Numbered from the stretch's first letter, positions 8,163 to 18,373 are shown. The stretch: 64,000 nt of DNA from Calothrix sp. NIES-4105 (GCF_002368415.1 NZ_AP018290.1:2297470-2361469), one strand, 5' to 3'. Made by a program: numbers and translations. The notes: generated by a model from the letters alone, not told the origin.

Positions 8163-11100
8163 TTATGCAAGACTCAAATTGGCCTTGATAATAACATCAT
8201 TAAAGTCGAAGTCACCACCACCACGTATATCCTCAAAGCCGAAGGTGTTGTCAGCCAGCAAACGGATGTGGTCAACTTTATCAGGGTTAGCGGCGCCAAA
8301 TGCAAAGTAAGCTTGTTCAAGTTGTCCAGCTATTACCTGCTCAATAGTTCTACCATTGGTAAGTAAGAACGGAGCATAAATACTACCACCTGTAAGCAAC
8401 TTATCATTAATAGCAGCTGTACCCTGGTTAGCTACCTCCAACCGAATATCAGTAACGCGCGCATTTATTGCAGCTTGAGCGTAACCAGCTTGTCCAGCAG
8501 CAATATCTGCTCTACCATCACCATTGATATCAATACCACCATTCTCATCAGCGACTCTATAAAAACCAACAAGGTTGTTAAATGCTGCTTCGCGGTTGAC
8601 TGCAAAGTTTGCCTTCACTTGACCGCTAATTCCGCGCAAGTCGATTAGTTCTCTTTGTTGCTGACCTTGTAAAGCAGTACCCAGAGGTGTTGTTTCAGAA
8701 GTATTATCTACCTTTACAACCAAGTTGTTGAATACTGAGTTAGTTTGATCATCGCGGAAAGATAGCTGATAGCTGTTGGCGCCTAAAGTAGAACCTTGTA
8801 CAGCAGTTGAGCCAAATAAAACGTTAGAATTTTGTCCAGCTAATACGCCATCGGTAGTACCATTTTGTACTAAATAAAATGATAGCCTCGAACCGTTACT
8901 TAATCCACTTAAAGTGCGAGAGAGTTGTGTGGGGTTGTAACCTTGGGGATTGTTAGCAAGTGCTGAGAACAGTACCCTAGCTCGACTCAGTGCTGCCTGT
9001 GTATAACCTGCTGCTCCTGGTGCAATGCCGTTAATGCGGTTTTGGTCGTCATCTACTGCAAATACACCAATTTCGTTTACCCTTGTGCTGTTGATGCCCG
9101 CAACAGTAACACGCAAATTAGTGTTGCCATTCAATGTCAAGCTATTATCAGCGTTGCGAGTTGTGCTGGCTCCTGTAAGATTGGTGATTCGGGGAGCATC
9201 AGGTCGGAAACCTAAGTCAGGAATATTGTAAGGTGTAGTACCATACACAGCTTTCATGTACTCAGCGAAGGCATCTTGTTCTGTACCGGCGCCAGCAAAA
9301 GTGAAGGAACCCGCAGCAATGGGAACCGCTGTATCAATCTTGCCATTACGGTTGACATCACCGTTTGTTAAATCACTAGTTTCACCCAAGAAATCTACCC
9401 GGTTAGCTAAGGTAGGATTATCTCTAATAAATTTGGGGAAAGGATAGCTATCACCACCCAAACCGTTAGTTGCAGTTGGTAATGTTGTGCCTGCTAAGAA
9501 GTTTAGCGTTACCATGCGGAAAGTGCGGTTGGGGTCGCCAATTACCTTTCCGTCTTGTACTATTACATCACGGGTGGAACCGTCAGCATTTAGGACACTA
9601 AGACTGCGAACACGTTCACCTTGCGTAGTAACATCGCCAGTAACAGTGTTAAAGGCGATTGCTGTTTTGGTAGGGTCAAAGCTAAAGTTCAAACCAGCCA
9701 CTTGCGGGAATTGACCGGGTGTGGCGCCAGCACGAGTACCTGCTACACCATTTTCGAGTATTAACTTCAGTTGCTGTGCTGTGACAGTCACTAAAGTTAA
9801 AGCATTGTTGAAGCGCAGAGCATTCTCATTATCTAGTTGAGAAACATCTCCGGTTTGTTTATTTGGCGCCAAGGGGTTTGGTTGGGTTGGTAGTCTCCTA
9901 ACGCTATTGGCATCCACCGCTCCAGCAGCAGCTTCAACCACACCAATATTATCCCGAATACCACCGCCATTTTTCAAAGAAATTACTACGGTCGGGTCAA
10001 TTTGACGCGCTTGCCATAAGTTAGCATCAGCCGTTAAGTTTCCAAAGTTAGTTTCTCTAGTACGAACATCCTCACGAGAACCGTTGAGGAAGACGCTAGA
10101 CTTACCTGTAATTAAGTTGTCCTTACCAGAAATTACATTCCGTAAACCATCGGTAATTGCTACTACTCTGGAGTCTGCTTTTTCTTTAGGATAAACATCG
10201 CTACCATAAACCCTATCAACTCCTGCCTCATCTGTAGCATAGGCACCGTTGATTTTGTCGTCAAGCTTCGTAACGTCAATAACACCATTGTTATCAAACT
10301 CGGCGACCAAACGACCAACGTATTTATAATTAGCATCGGTATTGACAACTAAAGTTGGCCTACCATCAGCAGCAGTTTTGACAACTGGATAACCTCCCTT
10401 AGAAGTATCACCTGTTCGTAATGTGTCGTTAGCATCTGAGAGAAGAGTGTGAGAACCCCCAGCAATGATGATATCAACATCCTTTAATCGAGGCGCCAAC
10501 TCATCCCGTTCAATGTTCAACTGCTGCATGTGCGCTAGCAGTATAATTTTGTTGATACCTTGAGCTTTAACAGTATCTACAGTAGATTGAATTTCTGCTG
10601 CCAGTGCCGCATAGTCTATGGGGTTGGTAGGTGTAACAATAGTGCTGCCACTAGATGATATGTTCGGCAGAGTTGGTGTGGTGGCGCCAACGATACCAAT
10701 TTTTTGGTCATCAGCAGTCCCAAAAAATCCATCATTACCAGGTAGAGTTATGATGGTGCTTTTAGCAAGTTTACCTTTAATTGTGCTGGCTTCAGCAGTA
10801 GTTTGATTAGTTGCTAAGTCGCTAGTTGCTAGGTTCCCAGCAGTAATTTCTGGCTGGAAGTTTAAGTTAGTGCTAAGGTAAGGAAAATTTGTACCCGGAT
10901 TACCACCACCAGTACGGATAATATCGCGAACTTGCCTTACGCCCAAATCAAACTCGTGGTTGCCCAAAGCAGAAGCTTGAATACCAAGAGCGTTAAGAAT
11001 ACCGATGTCGCCTCGTCCAATAACTGATGTGCCTGGAGGCAAACCACCCACGTTATTCAAGCTGGCATCACTAGAAGCATTTAGGAAAGCACCTGGGATG

Positions 11101-12842
11101 TAGTTGTCACCAGAGGATAATGTTAAAGTGTTAGCGGTAACATTACCTGGTAGGTTAGGGTCATTTCTGAGACGGTTGAGAACTGCACTAAAACGGACAG
11201 CATCATCTAACGCTGGAATGCCTGCTTCAAAGTCAGAAGCGTGGAGAATTTGTAGTTGGAAAGAGGTATTAGTGTTAACTTCATTGATATTGTAGAGAGT
11301 TGCTGTATTGCTTAACTCATTAGCAACTGCCAACATGGGCTTCCCATTAGGACTATCAGTCGCAGGAATAAATTTCAAACCTTCGGGACTAATATCACCA
11401 TCAGTGCGAATGTATTGCACAAATGTAGGAGCAGTAGGGTTGCTTAGGTCGTAAACCATCACACCACCACCCGCACGCTCTAAACCAATGAATCCGTAAG
11501 GCTTTCCGTTAATTACACCCACAGTTGCGGCTTCTGGTTCTGCTCCTTTATTATCAGAACGAGTGTCAAATAAGGTGGGGTTTCCACTATCGGCATTGAA
11601 AAGTGAAGGTGTTGCTGTCGCAAGAAACTTTTCAATTTGGTCGCCACTATCAAAAACTAATTTGCCTTGGTCATCCCAGATAGAGAACGAACGGGCGCCA
11701 TAAGCATAAAGCTGATCAAAATCACCATCCCCATCAGTATCTCCAAGAGTATTGGTGACTACTAAGCGACCAAGATTTTCTGGTCTTTTGAGGGTATCAC
11801 CATTGGGGAAAGCTGTAGGGTCAAGGGTAAGATTGGCAACACGTGCTTCTTCGTTGAAAATACTACCCTCTGCTCTATTAGGTACCGCAGTAGCACTTGT
11901 CGGACGGACGCGGGAATCACCTTCGTTAGCTGTAATATAATAAGTTTTGCCAGCAACCTGGAAAGATGAAATTCCATCTGGTTGATACATCCCAAAGACT
12001 GGCCAATTTTGGATATTTATTTTACCGCCGCCAGCAGCAGTACCGTTTACATCTCGGTCACTAGCATCAAAACCATTTCCAGGCAGACTATGGTCTTTAT
12101 AACCTAGAGGTACAATCTTTGTAATCGTTGACGTTGCAATGTCGAGAACCGCAACAGCATTATTTTCTTGCAGAGTCACAAAGGCAGTTTTACCATCAGC
12201 GGAAACAGCTATGTATTCTGGCTCTACATCTTGAGCAACCGTAGAATTCGTACCATCGGCTAGCTTTCCAAAAAGTCTAACACCTTGAGTTCTGAGGTTA
12301 GCCGCTTGAGCATTAAATGCTGTAAAAGCAACAGTGGTAACTTTAGTATTATTTAGAGCCGCAATATCAAAAGAAACATCAATAATGCTTACAGAACCTT
12401 CTGGATCGATATTGTATTCTTCGTTTGGCTCACCCTCATTGGCAACTAGTAGCTTAGTACCATCTGGAGTAAAGGTGATCATATCAGGCAAGGCGCCTAC
12501 CGTTACTTCAGAAAGCTTGACTAAAGTAGAAGCATCATAAAAAACAATCTTACCGGGACTTGTAGCAGGTGTACCAGAAACTGCCATAGCAACAACACTG
12601 TTTGCAGTCCCCGTTCCTTTTCTAATAGCTACACTCTGAACCCCTCCCCCCAAAGTAGAGAGGTCAATATCATTAGTTTTAGTTGGTTTTGTAGGGTCAC
12701 TAACATCAACTACCTGAAGAACTGGTTTACCTCCAGGTTCTCCAGTGACGAACAAGCGTTTAGATTTCGGGTCAAAGTCAGAAATTTCGGCGCCGCCTAA
12801 TTGAACAGTGCCAGCACGGTTAAGTTGAATTTGAGTAGCCAT
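8163..12842 (-). CDS. Large extracellular choice-of-anchor I / metallophosphatase-5'-nucleotidase / DUF4114 protein
   Basis: 1559 residues without an N-terminal signal peptide. Residues 1-520 form a beta-propeller-like choice-of-anchor I region (LDIATSTI, GLERAGGGVMVYDL). From about 528 a calcineurin-like phosphoesterase domain follows, with ILHASDFE, SGDNYIPG, ALGNHEFD and GGSHT as the metal-ligand blocks. A 5'-nucleotidase C-terminal domain lies near 930-1130 (NFGNLTADANLW, SLKNGGGIRDN). The end (about 1210-1559) contains two DUF4114-like segments closing with FGFEDIRGGGDFDFNDVI. This fits a calcium-rich extracellular phosphatase that releases phosphate from nucleotides or phosphoesters. 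Missing Sec signal, the DUF4114 tail and the adjacent exporter genes point to type I secretion, which is an inference. Confidence 0.85.
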   Translation of the reverse strand: MATQIQLNRAGTVQLGGAEISDFDPKSKRLFVTGEPGGKPVLQVVDVSDPTKPTKTNDIDLSTLGGGVQSVAIRKGTGTANSVVAMAVSGTPATSPGKIVFYDASTLVKLSEVTVGALPDMITFTPDGTKLLVANEGEPNEEYNIDPEGSVSIIDVSFDIAALNNTKVTTVAFTAFNAQAANLRTQGVRLFGKLADGTNSTVAQDVEPEYIAVSADGKTAFVTLQENNAVAVLDIATSTITKIVPLGYKDHSLPGNGFDASDRDVNGTAAGGGKINIQNWPVFGMYQPDGISSFQVAGKTYYITANEGDSRVRPTSATAVPNRAEGSIFNEEARVANLTLDPTAFPNGDTLKRPENLGRLVVTNTLGDTDGDGDFDQLYAYGARSFSIWDDQGKLVFDSGDQIEKFLATATPSLFNADSGNPTLFDTRSDNKGAEPEAATVGVINGKPYGFIGLERAGGGVMVYDLSNPTAPTFVQYIRTDGDISPEGLKFIPATDSPNGKPMLAVANELSNTATLYNINEVNTNTSFQLQILHASDFEAGIPALDDAVRFSAVLNRLRNDPNLPGNVTANTLTLSSGDNYIPGAFLNASSDASLNNVGGLPPGTSVIGRGDIGILNALGIQASALGNHEFDLGVRQVRDIIRTGGGNPGTNFPYLSTNLNFQPEITAGNLATSDLATNQTTAEASTIKGKLAKSTIITLPGNDGFFGTADDQKIGIVGATTPTLPNISSSGSTIVTPTNPIDYAALAAEIQSTVDTVKAQGINKIILLAHMQQLNIERDELAPRLKDVDIIIAGGSHTLLSDANDTLRTGDTSKGGYPVVKTAADGRPTLVVNTDANYKYVGRLVAEFDNNGVIDVTKLDDKINGAYATDEAGVDRVYGSDVYPKEKADSRVVAITDGLRNVISGKDNLITGKSSVFLNGSREDVRTRETNFGNLTADANLWQARQIDPTVVISLKNGGGIRDNIGVVEAAAGAVDANSVRRLPTQPNPLAPNKQTGDVSQLDNENALRFNNALTLVTVTAQQLKLILENGVAGTRAGATPGQFPQVAGLNFSFDPTKTAIAFNTVTGDVTTQGERVRSLSVLNADGSTRDVIVQDGKVIGDPNRTFRMVTLNFLAGTTLPTATNGLGGDSYPFPKFIRDNPTLANRVDFLGETSDLTNGDVNRNGKIDTAVPIAAGSFTFAGAGTEQDAFAEYMKAVYGTTPYNIPDLGFRPDAPRITNLTGASTTRNADNSLTLNGNTNLRVTVAGINSTRVNEIGVFAVDDDQNRINGIAPGAAGYTQAALSRARVLFSALANNPQGYNPTQLSRTLSGLSNGSRLSFYLVQNGTTDGVLAGQNSNVLFGSTAVQGSTLGANSYQLSFRDDQTNSVFNNLVVKVDNTSETTPLGTALQGQQQRELIDLRGISGQVKANFAVNREAAFNNLVGFYRVADENGGIDINGDGRADIAAGQAGYAQAAINARVTDIRLEVANQGTAAINDKLLTGGSIYAPFLLTNGRTIEQVIAGQLEQAYFAFGAANPDKVDHIRLLADNTFGFEDIRGGGDFDFNDVIIKANLSLA

Positions 12843-13366
12843 TATTGTCGTATGTGTAACAAAATAGTTGTTTCAGCTAGAACTAGTCAGAAAATTTATA
12901 TTTAACCGCTGATGACAAAAGTATGATTTATACAATTATTTACTCAGTGCAAATAACTATATAAAACATATTATTGCTACTAACATAGGTTCAGCATACT
13001 CAAACTTATCTCGGTAATATTAAAAGCTAAATAAGAAAAGGTTAAAGGATTATATATGAGCTTGCAGTGAAGAGTACGCTCGCTACCTACCAACATTTTT
13101 ATGGAATGATGTCAAAGCCGAGAATTAAAACAATTACCGTTAAATAATACAATTTTTTTCCTCCCCACAAACTACTCTGTACACACATCTTTGGACTCCC
13201 GATATGTTCCACTTTGTGTTCTTTGTGTTCTTTGTGGTTCATAAAAAAATAAACCACAAAGGTCACAAAGGGCACGAAGAAAGAAGATTTAGTTACGGGT
13301 AATCTCTTACTGAAGCAACTTTAAAAGATTTGTGTGTACATGATAGCCCCGCAGGAGGGGGAGGGG
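12843..13366. other. Intergenic region upstream of the phosphatase gene
   Basis: Mostly AT-rich sequence that should carry the promoter of the leftward phosphatase gene. Bases 13204-13283 hold a CTTTGTG repeat block facing an inverted block (ctttgtggtt ... aaccacaaag), which can form a long imperfect hairpin. No coding sequence was recognised. Confidence 0.55.
13204..13283. repeat. Inverted CTTTGTG repeat pair
   Basis: Tandem ctttgtgtt units run into ctttgtggttcat. After an A-rich loop come aaccacaaag, gtcacaaag and ggcacgaag. It can fold into a long hairpin downstream of the glycosyltransferase 3' end at 13367 and is the fullest palindromic version of this repeat family in the window. Confidence 0.7.
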
Positions 13367-14599
13367 TTAGGAGGGGGTTCTCAATCTCTTTACACACCTC
13401 CGCAAATCCATAATCGCTTCCTGAATATCTACATATGGAAACCGCGCGTTCCACACTCCCTCATACGACATACGCTGTTCTACTTGTTCAAACAACTGTC
13501 CAAAGGTGTTTGGTTGCGTCAATTCCTGTACCAACCATTCAGCATTAATTCCTAAACTATCTGAAATAGGCACGACTTGATTTGAAGTTACCTGATGACC
13601 ATTTAGAACAGCTTTCCATATTTTTCGGAGTTGATGACGTGCGCGTAAACGTGTGTCAATAGCTTGGAAAGACTCAACAAGAAATACTTGGTTCTGCCGT
13701 CCCATTTTTGTCCACTCATTCAATTGATTAGCCAAACCGTTATTTGTACGTCCAGTTTGTCTAGCTGAAGTTGTTACCCGCACCAATGGACTGTGGCGAA
13801 ACCGCGCGTTTTCACGGACTAAAGCATTATAAAAAGCCACGTCTTCAGGAGTTCGCACAGCAGGTAAACCACCAGCCAGTGCATACATTTCTACGGTGAC
13901 AGCTAAAGAAGCACCATAATGCTGATAATGCCTAGGAAAAGGGTCAAAGGGGTCAGGGTCTAGATAACTTTCTAATTCTGCAATCAAATACCGATAGCCA
14001 ACCTCACGCAAAAAACAAGCTCTTGCGTAGGGGTCTAGCTTTCCACGACCATCAGAACTTGTAATTATTCTTCCCCCAACCGCGTCGGCACCCTTCGCTA
14101 TTTCATGAACATTTGCAGCAATCCAAGTCTGACTGACTTGCGAATCTCCATCCGTTGACGCAATTATCCCTCGCTTACGTCCAATACTATTTAGGCGCCG
14201 ATATGCCTCATCCATCAAAAGCTGACGTACTCTACCAATATAAGCTTGCTCTTTTGGAAGAGTGATTTCTACAAGATGCAATTCTAATTCTTGATGTTGT
14301 TTGGCAAAACTCCAAGCAATATCTGCGGAGTTATCGCTGCAATTATTCAAGAGTACTATGACCTCGTAGCGCTTAGGGTCTAAACGTTGTCCTTGTAGGT
14401 CAACCTGATGCAATAAAGCTTTTAGCGTATGCATCAAAGTTTGAGCTTCGTTGCGAACTGGTACAATTACACAAACCTCGCAACTTGACAACGGCGCCTT
14501 TTGAACTAATACAGGTGAAATCGTAGGTGAAACGTGGTTAGGTTTTGCCGCTGGAAAGTCAGCAACTACTTGTAAATACTTACTTTCCATAAAAACCAT
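13367..14599 (-). CDS. Glycosyltransferase family 2 protein
   Basis: 410 residues. The GT-A core begins at VCVIVPVRNEAQTL, with VLLNNCSDNS as the nucleotide-binding turn and STDGDSQV as the DxD-like metal site. An acceptor-loop segment follows (RTPEDVAFYNALV). The enzyme would transfer a sugar from a nucleotide-sugar donor; donor and acceptor are unknown. The N-terminal 40 residues are non-conserved looking, and the C-terminal 100 residues are helical with no second domain recognised. A second Met at codon 4 is possible. It is divergent from the MFS gene and not part of the 36-56 kb cluster. Confidence 0.8.
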   Translation of the reverse strand: MVFMESKYLQVVADFPAAKPNHVSPTISPVLVQKAPLSSCEVCVIVPVRNEAQTLMHTLKALLHQVDLQGQRLDPKRYEVIVLLNNCSDNSADIAWSFAKQHQELELHLVEITLPKEQAYIGRVRQLLMDEAYRRLNSIGRKRGIIASTDGDSQVSQTWIAANVHEIAKGADAVGGRIITSSDGRGKLDPYARACFLREVGYRYLIAELESYLDPDPFDPFPRHYQHYGASLAVTVEMYALAGGLPAVRTPEDVAFYNALVRENARFRHSPLVRVTTSARQTGRTNNGLANQLNEWTKMGRQNQVFLVESFQAIDTRLRARHQLRKIWKAVLNGHQVTSNQVVPISDSLGINAEWLVQELTQPNTFGQLFEQVEQRMSYEGVWNARFPYVDIQEAIMDLRRCVKRLRTPS

Positions 14600-14948
14600 C
14601 GTTTTGTTTCCAGAAGAATAAACTAATTGCGTTCATTCAAATTTAGAAGTTCTTTATTTTGTTAAGTACATTTTGATAATATTGCTACATAATAGCAATC
14701 CGTCTACAGCATGATTATTTTTAATCTATCTAGCGCATGATTAGTATGATTTAAATATCTATCAAAAGATATAAATTTAAGTCATTTTTTTCTTTTATAC
14801 AAATAATGCGTAGGGTGTGTAACTGCATGATAAATCCAAAAATCAAACGCAAAAACAAAATGCAGTTAGGCACCAATTATAAATCAACATTCATCAATAT
14901 TAAGAAAATATTAATATGACTATAGAGTGAAGAATTCATATAACAAAA
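14600..14948. other. Divergent promoter region with inverted repeat
   Basis: An AT-rich 349-base gap between divergent glycosyltransferase and MFS genes. An inverted repeat with 9-base arms (taactgcat at 14820-14828 and atgcagtta at 14860-14868) could be an operator, but no regulator is identified. No coding sequence was seen. Confidence 0.4.
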
Positions 14949-16262
14949 ATGCAATTATTGTCAAAAGTGACACCGTATATTTTTATACCACAGCAAACAA
15001 TAATGATGAAAAAATTTAAGCAGAAAGCTAAAAATCAGCTTTCTAGCCAGAATAAAGATTCGGAAGGGGATTTGAAAACCTCGAAGCGCGCGCTGGATAG
15101 AGTTAATTTAACTTTAGGTGATGTACGCGATGTTTTTGAACCTTACTTAGCGATTTTTCTAACTGCTGACCGTCAATGGAGTCCTGAACTAGTAGGTATT
15201 GCCATATCTACAACTAGCATTGCTGGGATTTTGACACAAACACCAGCAGGTGCTATAGTTGATGCGTCTCGCGACAAAAGATTACTAGTTGCAATTTCGA
15301 CTTTTGCTGTTGGTGTTAGCTATTTGGTAATCATCAACTTTAAGTCTTTATTTGCAGTAGTTGCATCCCAAGCCGTTATTGGTATATCTTCTGTGATTGT
15401 AGGCCCTACAATAGCTGCTATTTCATTGGGGTTGGTAGGAAAGCAACGTCTGCAGAAGAGAGTCGGGCGGAATGAAGCATTTAACCATGCAGGTAATGCT
15501 TGTTCGGCAATTGTTGCTGGTATTTTAGGGCAATTTGTTGGACGAATATGGGTTTTTTACTTGCTAGTAATTTTATGTATTATTACAGTTTTTTCAGTTT
15601 TCCAAATACGTAATCAAGACATCGATAATGTTCAAGCGCGCGCTGATGACTCAGAAAATGGTGGTGAGCGTGCTAACATCAAAGACTTGTTCCGTAATCG
15701 CCAGCTACTCGTATTTGCTTCGTCAGTACTTATCTTTTACCTTGCTTCTGCAGCGTTATTACCATTAGTAAGTCAACAGTTAAGCGGAGGCAAACAAGAT
15801 GCAAGCTCAGTTTACGTTTCTGCTGCTGTTGTTATTTCACAGTTAATTATGATTCCCGTTGCAGCTTGGGCAGGAAAAACCGCTGACAGTTGGGGGAGGA
15901 AACCGTTATTACTAGTAGCTTTTATTGCAGTTATATTGCGGGCGTTTCTATATACCTTAAGTAATAATCCTTTATTTTTGATATCAATGCAAGTTTTTGA
16001 GGGGATTGCATCAGGTATATTTACAGTACTACTTGTAATTGTAGTCGCAGACCTCACACAAGGTACTGGACGATTTAATTTTGCACAAGGCGCCATAAAT
16101 ACAATGGTTGGAATTGGAGCAGCGTTAAGTAATTTAGGAAGTGGGTTTTTAGTTAAAGCAGCAGGTTATAAAGTTGGTTTTACTGCTTTAGGTATAATTG
16201 CTGCAATTGGTTTATTTTGGTTTTGGTTTGCGATGCCGGAAACGAAAAAGTCATCAAGTTAA
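14949..16262 (+). CDS. Major facilitator superfamily transporter
   Basis: 437 residues. A polar 60-residue N-terminus precedes about eleven to twelve membrane helices in two halves, separated by a charged loop near 225-245. The MFS loop motif between helices 2 and 3 appears as GAIVDASRDKRLL, and the second half repeats it as GKTADSWGRKPLL. Such proteins use ion gradients to move small solutes or expel drugs; the substrate is unknown. ATGs at 15003 and 15006 could give a shorter protein lacking most of the unusual N-terminal extension. Two GCGCGC sites lie in the gene. Confidence 0.85.
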   Translation: MQLLSKVTPYIFIPQQTIMMKKFKQKAKNQLSSQNKDSEGDLKTSKRALDRVNLTLGDVRDVFEPYLAIFLTADRQWSPELVGIAISTTSIAGILTQTPAGAIVDASRDKRLLVAISTFAVGVSYLVIINFKSLFAVVASQAVIGISSVIVGPTIAAISLGLVGKQRLQKRVGRNEAFNHAGNACSAIVAGILGQFVGRIWVFYLLVILCIITVFSVFQIRNQDIDNVQARADDSENGGERANIKDLFRNRQLLVFASSVLIFYLASAALLPLVSQQLSGGKQDASSVYVSAAVVISQLIMIPVAAWAGKTADSWGRKPLLLVAFIAVILRAFLYTLSNNPLFLISMQVFEGIASGIFTVLLVIVVADLTQGTGRFNFAQGAINTMVGIGAALSNLGSGFLVKAAGYKVGFTALGIIAAIGLFWFWFAMPETKKSSS

Positions 16263-16279
16263 ATTTTTAACTTAGGCTT

Positions 16280-17476
16280 CTAACTTAGGCTTTTAACTAT
16301 TTTTTGCAGTGCTTCACCTAAACAATCATACTGTTCGATTGAATTGTAAATCTGTGCCGAGATTCGCACTAATAACTTGAATTCTCCCTGCCACGGAACT
16401 ACTTGCACTTCAATTCCATACTTATCAAATAATTGATCGTGAAGTGATGTATAAGTATATTTCTCTAATATTTTAGGAATAGTTAAAGTCGCCATCGAAC
16501 CAATCATTAATTCTGGACATGGTACTGCTATGTCCAGCAACTTACAAATTACTTGCCTTCCCTGCATCACCAAGTCATGGTTACGCTGCATTAATTCATC
16601 CCACCCACCAGCTAAAAGCGAACCCATAAATTGTATGGCTTCACCGACACACATATATGCCGTTGGGTCATCGGTACCCATCCAGTCAAATTCTAACTGA
16701 AAACGACTTTTATGTGTAAGCGTAGAGTTGGCACCGTGACTAATAGTTAAAGGACGTATAATAGGCTGTTTATCTCGCTTGACGTACAAAAACGCTGCAC
16801 CTTTTGGAGCGCATAACCATTTATGGCAATTTCCTGTATAGTAAGTGGCGCCTATTTCGCTCAAGTTTAAAGGTACCATCCCCGGTGCATGAGCGCCATC
16901 TACTAGTACATCTACACCACGTGTTTGTAATTCTTGAACTAGCTGCTGAATTGGAAATATTAATCCGGTTTGACTTGTTATATGGTCTAACAATGCCAAC
17001 CGCGTTTTTGGTGATACCTTTTCTACAACCGCTTCAATAATTTGTTCTGGTGACTCAATAGGAAAAGGAACATTAGCTACTACCACCTTGGCATTAACAT
17101 AACTTGCAATAAAATTAAGCGCATTCCGACAAGCGTTATATTCATGGTTAGTAGTCAGTAACTCATCATCAGATGTAAACGGGAGCGAACGCAATACAGC
17201 GTTAACTCCTGTCGTAGCATTAGGTACAAATACTAAATCTTGTGATTCTACACCTACAAACGTTGCAAGCTTATTTCTAGAACCATCTAACAAGGGTTCC
17301 CATTCTCTACCAAAAAACCGTAGTGGTTCATTTTCTAACTGCGAACGTAACTTGGCCTGTACTTCTAAAACAGGTCGCGGACAGGCGCCGAATGAAGCAT
17401 GATTTAGGAAATTAATATTCCGGTCGAGTAACCAGTGTCTTTGAAAGTAAGAGGCGTGAGGCTTGCAATCTATCAT
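16280..17476 (-). CDS. Class V aminotransferase (isopenicillin-N epimerase-like)
   Basis: About 398 residues of a PLP-dependent fold-type I enzyme. Visible blocks are NFLNHASFGACPRP at the N-terminus, VFVPNATTGVNAVLRSL for phosphate binding, LVDGAHAPGMVPL with the PLP-contacting Asp/His, and TGNCHKWLCAPKGAAFL with the Schiff-base Lys. This matches the CefD/NifS-like branch; whether it is an epimerase, desulfurase or lyase is open. The open frame continues upstream to 17578, but that part lies inside tRNA-Asn. The ATG at 17476 (protein beginning MIDCKPH) is therefore chosen. Confidence 0.85.
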   Translation of the reverse strand: MIDCKPHASYFQRHWLLDRNINFLNHASFGACPRPVLEVQAKLRSQLENEPLRFFGREWEPLLDGSRNKLATFVGVESQDLVFVPNATTGVNAVLRSLPFTSDDELLTTNHEYNACRNALNFIASYVNAKVVVANVPFPIESPEQIIEAVVEKVSPKTRLALLDHITSQTGLIFPIQQLVQELQTRGVDVLVDGAHAPGMVPLNLSEIGATYYTGNCHKWLCAPKGAAFLYVKRDKQPIIRPLTISHGANSTLTHKSRFQLEFDWMGTDDPTAYMCVGEAIQFMGSLLAGGWDELMQRNHDLVMQGRQVICKLLDIAVPCPELMIGSMATLTIPKILEKYTYTSLHDQLFDKYGIEVQVVPWQGEFKLLVRISAQIYNSIEQYDCLGEALQKIVKSLS

Positions 17477-17520
17477 CTCCAAAACCCTCACCCTTACAGT
17501 TATACTTACTTTAATTAATA

Positions 17521-17592
17521 CTCCCCAGGCAGGATTCGAACCTGCGACCAATCGGTTAACAGCCGATCGCTCTACCACTGAGCTACTGAGGA
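17521..17592 (-). tRNA. trnN: tRNA-Asn (GUU anticodon)
   Basis: The 72-base reverse complement folds as a cloverleaf. A seven-pair acceptor stem (tcctcag/ctgggga) includes one G-U pair, and the D arm contains agctcagtggtagagc. The anticodon stem-loop is cggctgttaaccg with anticodon GTT, and the T arm is cgcaggttcgaatcctgcc. The discriminator base is G and no CCA is encoded. It sits 44 bases upstream of the aminotransferase gene on the same strand. Confidence 0.95.
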
Positions 17593-17745
17593 ATGAGCCG
17601 CACAGTTAATAATATTAGAGGTAAAATTTAAAAATGGCAAGTGTTTTTGGAATTTTTTTTTATTTTGATTGAAAAGCTTACAGATAAAGGAATTTGGGCT
17701 ATATTTAAACAAGCAGCACTTAACTATATAATTATTTAGTAGCAG

Positions 17746-17772
17746 TAACTCCCTAAAAATATTAGGGAGTTA
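17746..17772 (-). terminator. Hairpin downstream of the NYN gene
   Basis: An inverted repeat aactcccta/tagggagtt with a short A/T loop, about 50 bases after the NYN gene stop. No clear T-run follows on the minus strand, so terminator function is uncertain. Confidence 0.4.
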
Positions 17773-17824
17773 CACAACCGTGGTTATCGGTTAGATTCAT
17801 ATTGATGAGCATTTGGTCAAATAA

Positions 17825-18373
17825 TCAAGGTAGCATTCTTAACTCAGCTAAACGCTGACGTGCTTTATCATCGATTGAATTAGCTAAAAATCTACCGTTA
17901 TTCTGTTTGCGTGGGTTATACTTTTGACGCGCACGACAAACGTTAGCTTGAACTTCATGACAAAGTTGTAGAGCGGACATCCATTCGGCGCCGTAACCTT
18001 GTATCATCAACTGCTGCGCGCGGTCTGATGTAGCGACAATGACACGCGATATTAACGACTGAGCAATGTGATGACGGTAAGATGCACAACTTTTTTCTAT
18101 ATAAGTATCTGCGGTTTGTCCGAACTCAGTATAATGAACAGATAAAAGCTCTGTTATTACCTCTCGATTGCTACAAGTATTTTGATACTGAGCGTCAAAA
18201 ACAATTTGAGTCTGGTAGCCTTGAAATGCACTGTAACTAGCCATTGATTCGACTAATTCACCGCGTGCTGCTTCAAGACCAGCAGTATCACGAGTCTTTT
18301 TTAGGCAAGACCAGGCGCCTATTATATTGTAGCCGTCCACTAATAGAACGGCTGGTGCTAGAGAACGGGACAT
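17825..18373 (-). CDS. NYN-domain (YacP/Rae1-like) putative ribonuclease
   Basis: 182 residues with a PIN-like NYN fold. LLVDGYNIIGAW gives the first acidic metal ligand, an internal IVFDAQY strand follows, and VIVATSDRAQQL gives the second acidic cluster. The C-terminus is basic (RARQKYNPRKQN). Bacillus Rae1/YacP, in the same family, is a ribosome-associated mRNA endonuclease; a similar role here is inference. It is followed by a hairpin and then tRNA-Asn, all on the minus strand. Confidence 0.85.
   Translation of the reverse strand: MSRSLAPAVLLVDGYNIIGAWSCLKKTRDTAGLEAARGELVESMASYSAFQGYQTQIVFDAQYQNTCSNREVITELLSVHYTEFGQTADTYIEKSCASYRHHIAQSLISRVIVATSDRAQQLMIQGYGAEWMSALQLCHEVQANVCRARQKYNPRKQNNGRFLANSIDDKARQRLAELRMLP

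Noticed and set aside
9025-12540. Several open frames on the plus strand across the phosphatase gene
   Set aside because: They are antisense shadows of a long, well supported gene and show no domains or ribosome-binding sites.
17560-17572. GATCG-containing sequence in tRNA-Asn as a HIP1 site
   Set aside because: It reads gccgatcgct, not the full GCGATCGC, and belongs to the tRNA anticodon stem.
17477-17578. Extended N-terminus of the class V aminotransferase
   Set aside because: These codons lie within tRNA-Asn and its flank; the conserved protein begins at the ATG at 17476.
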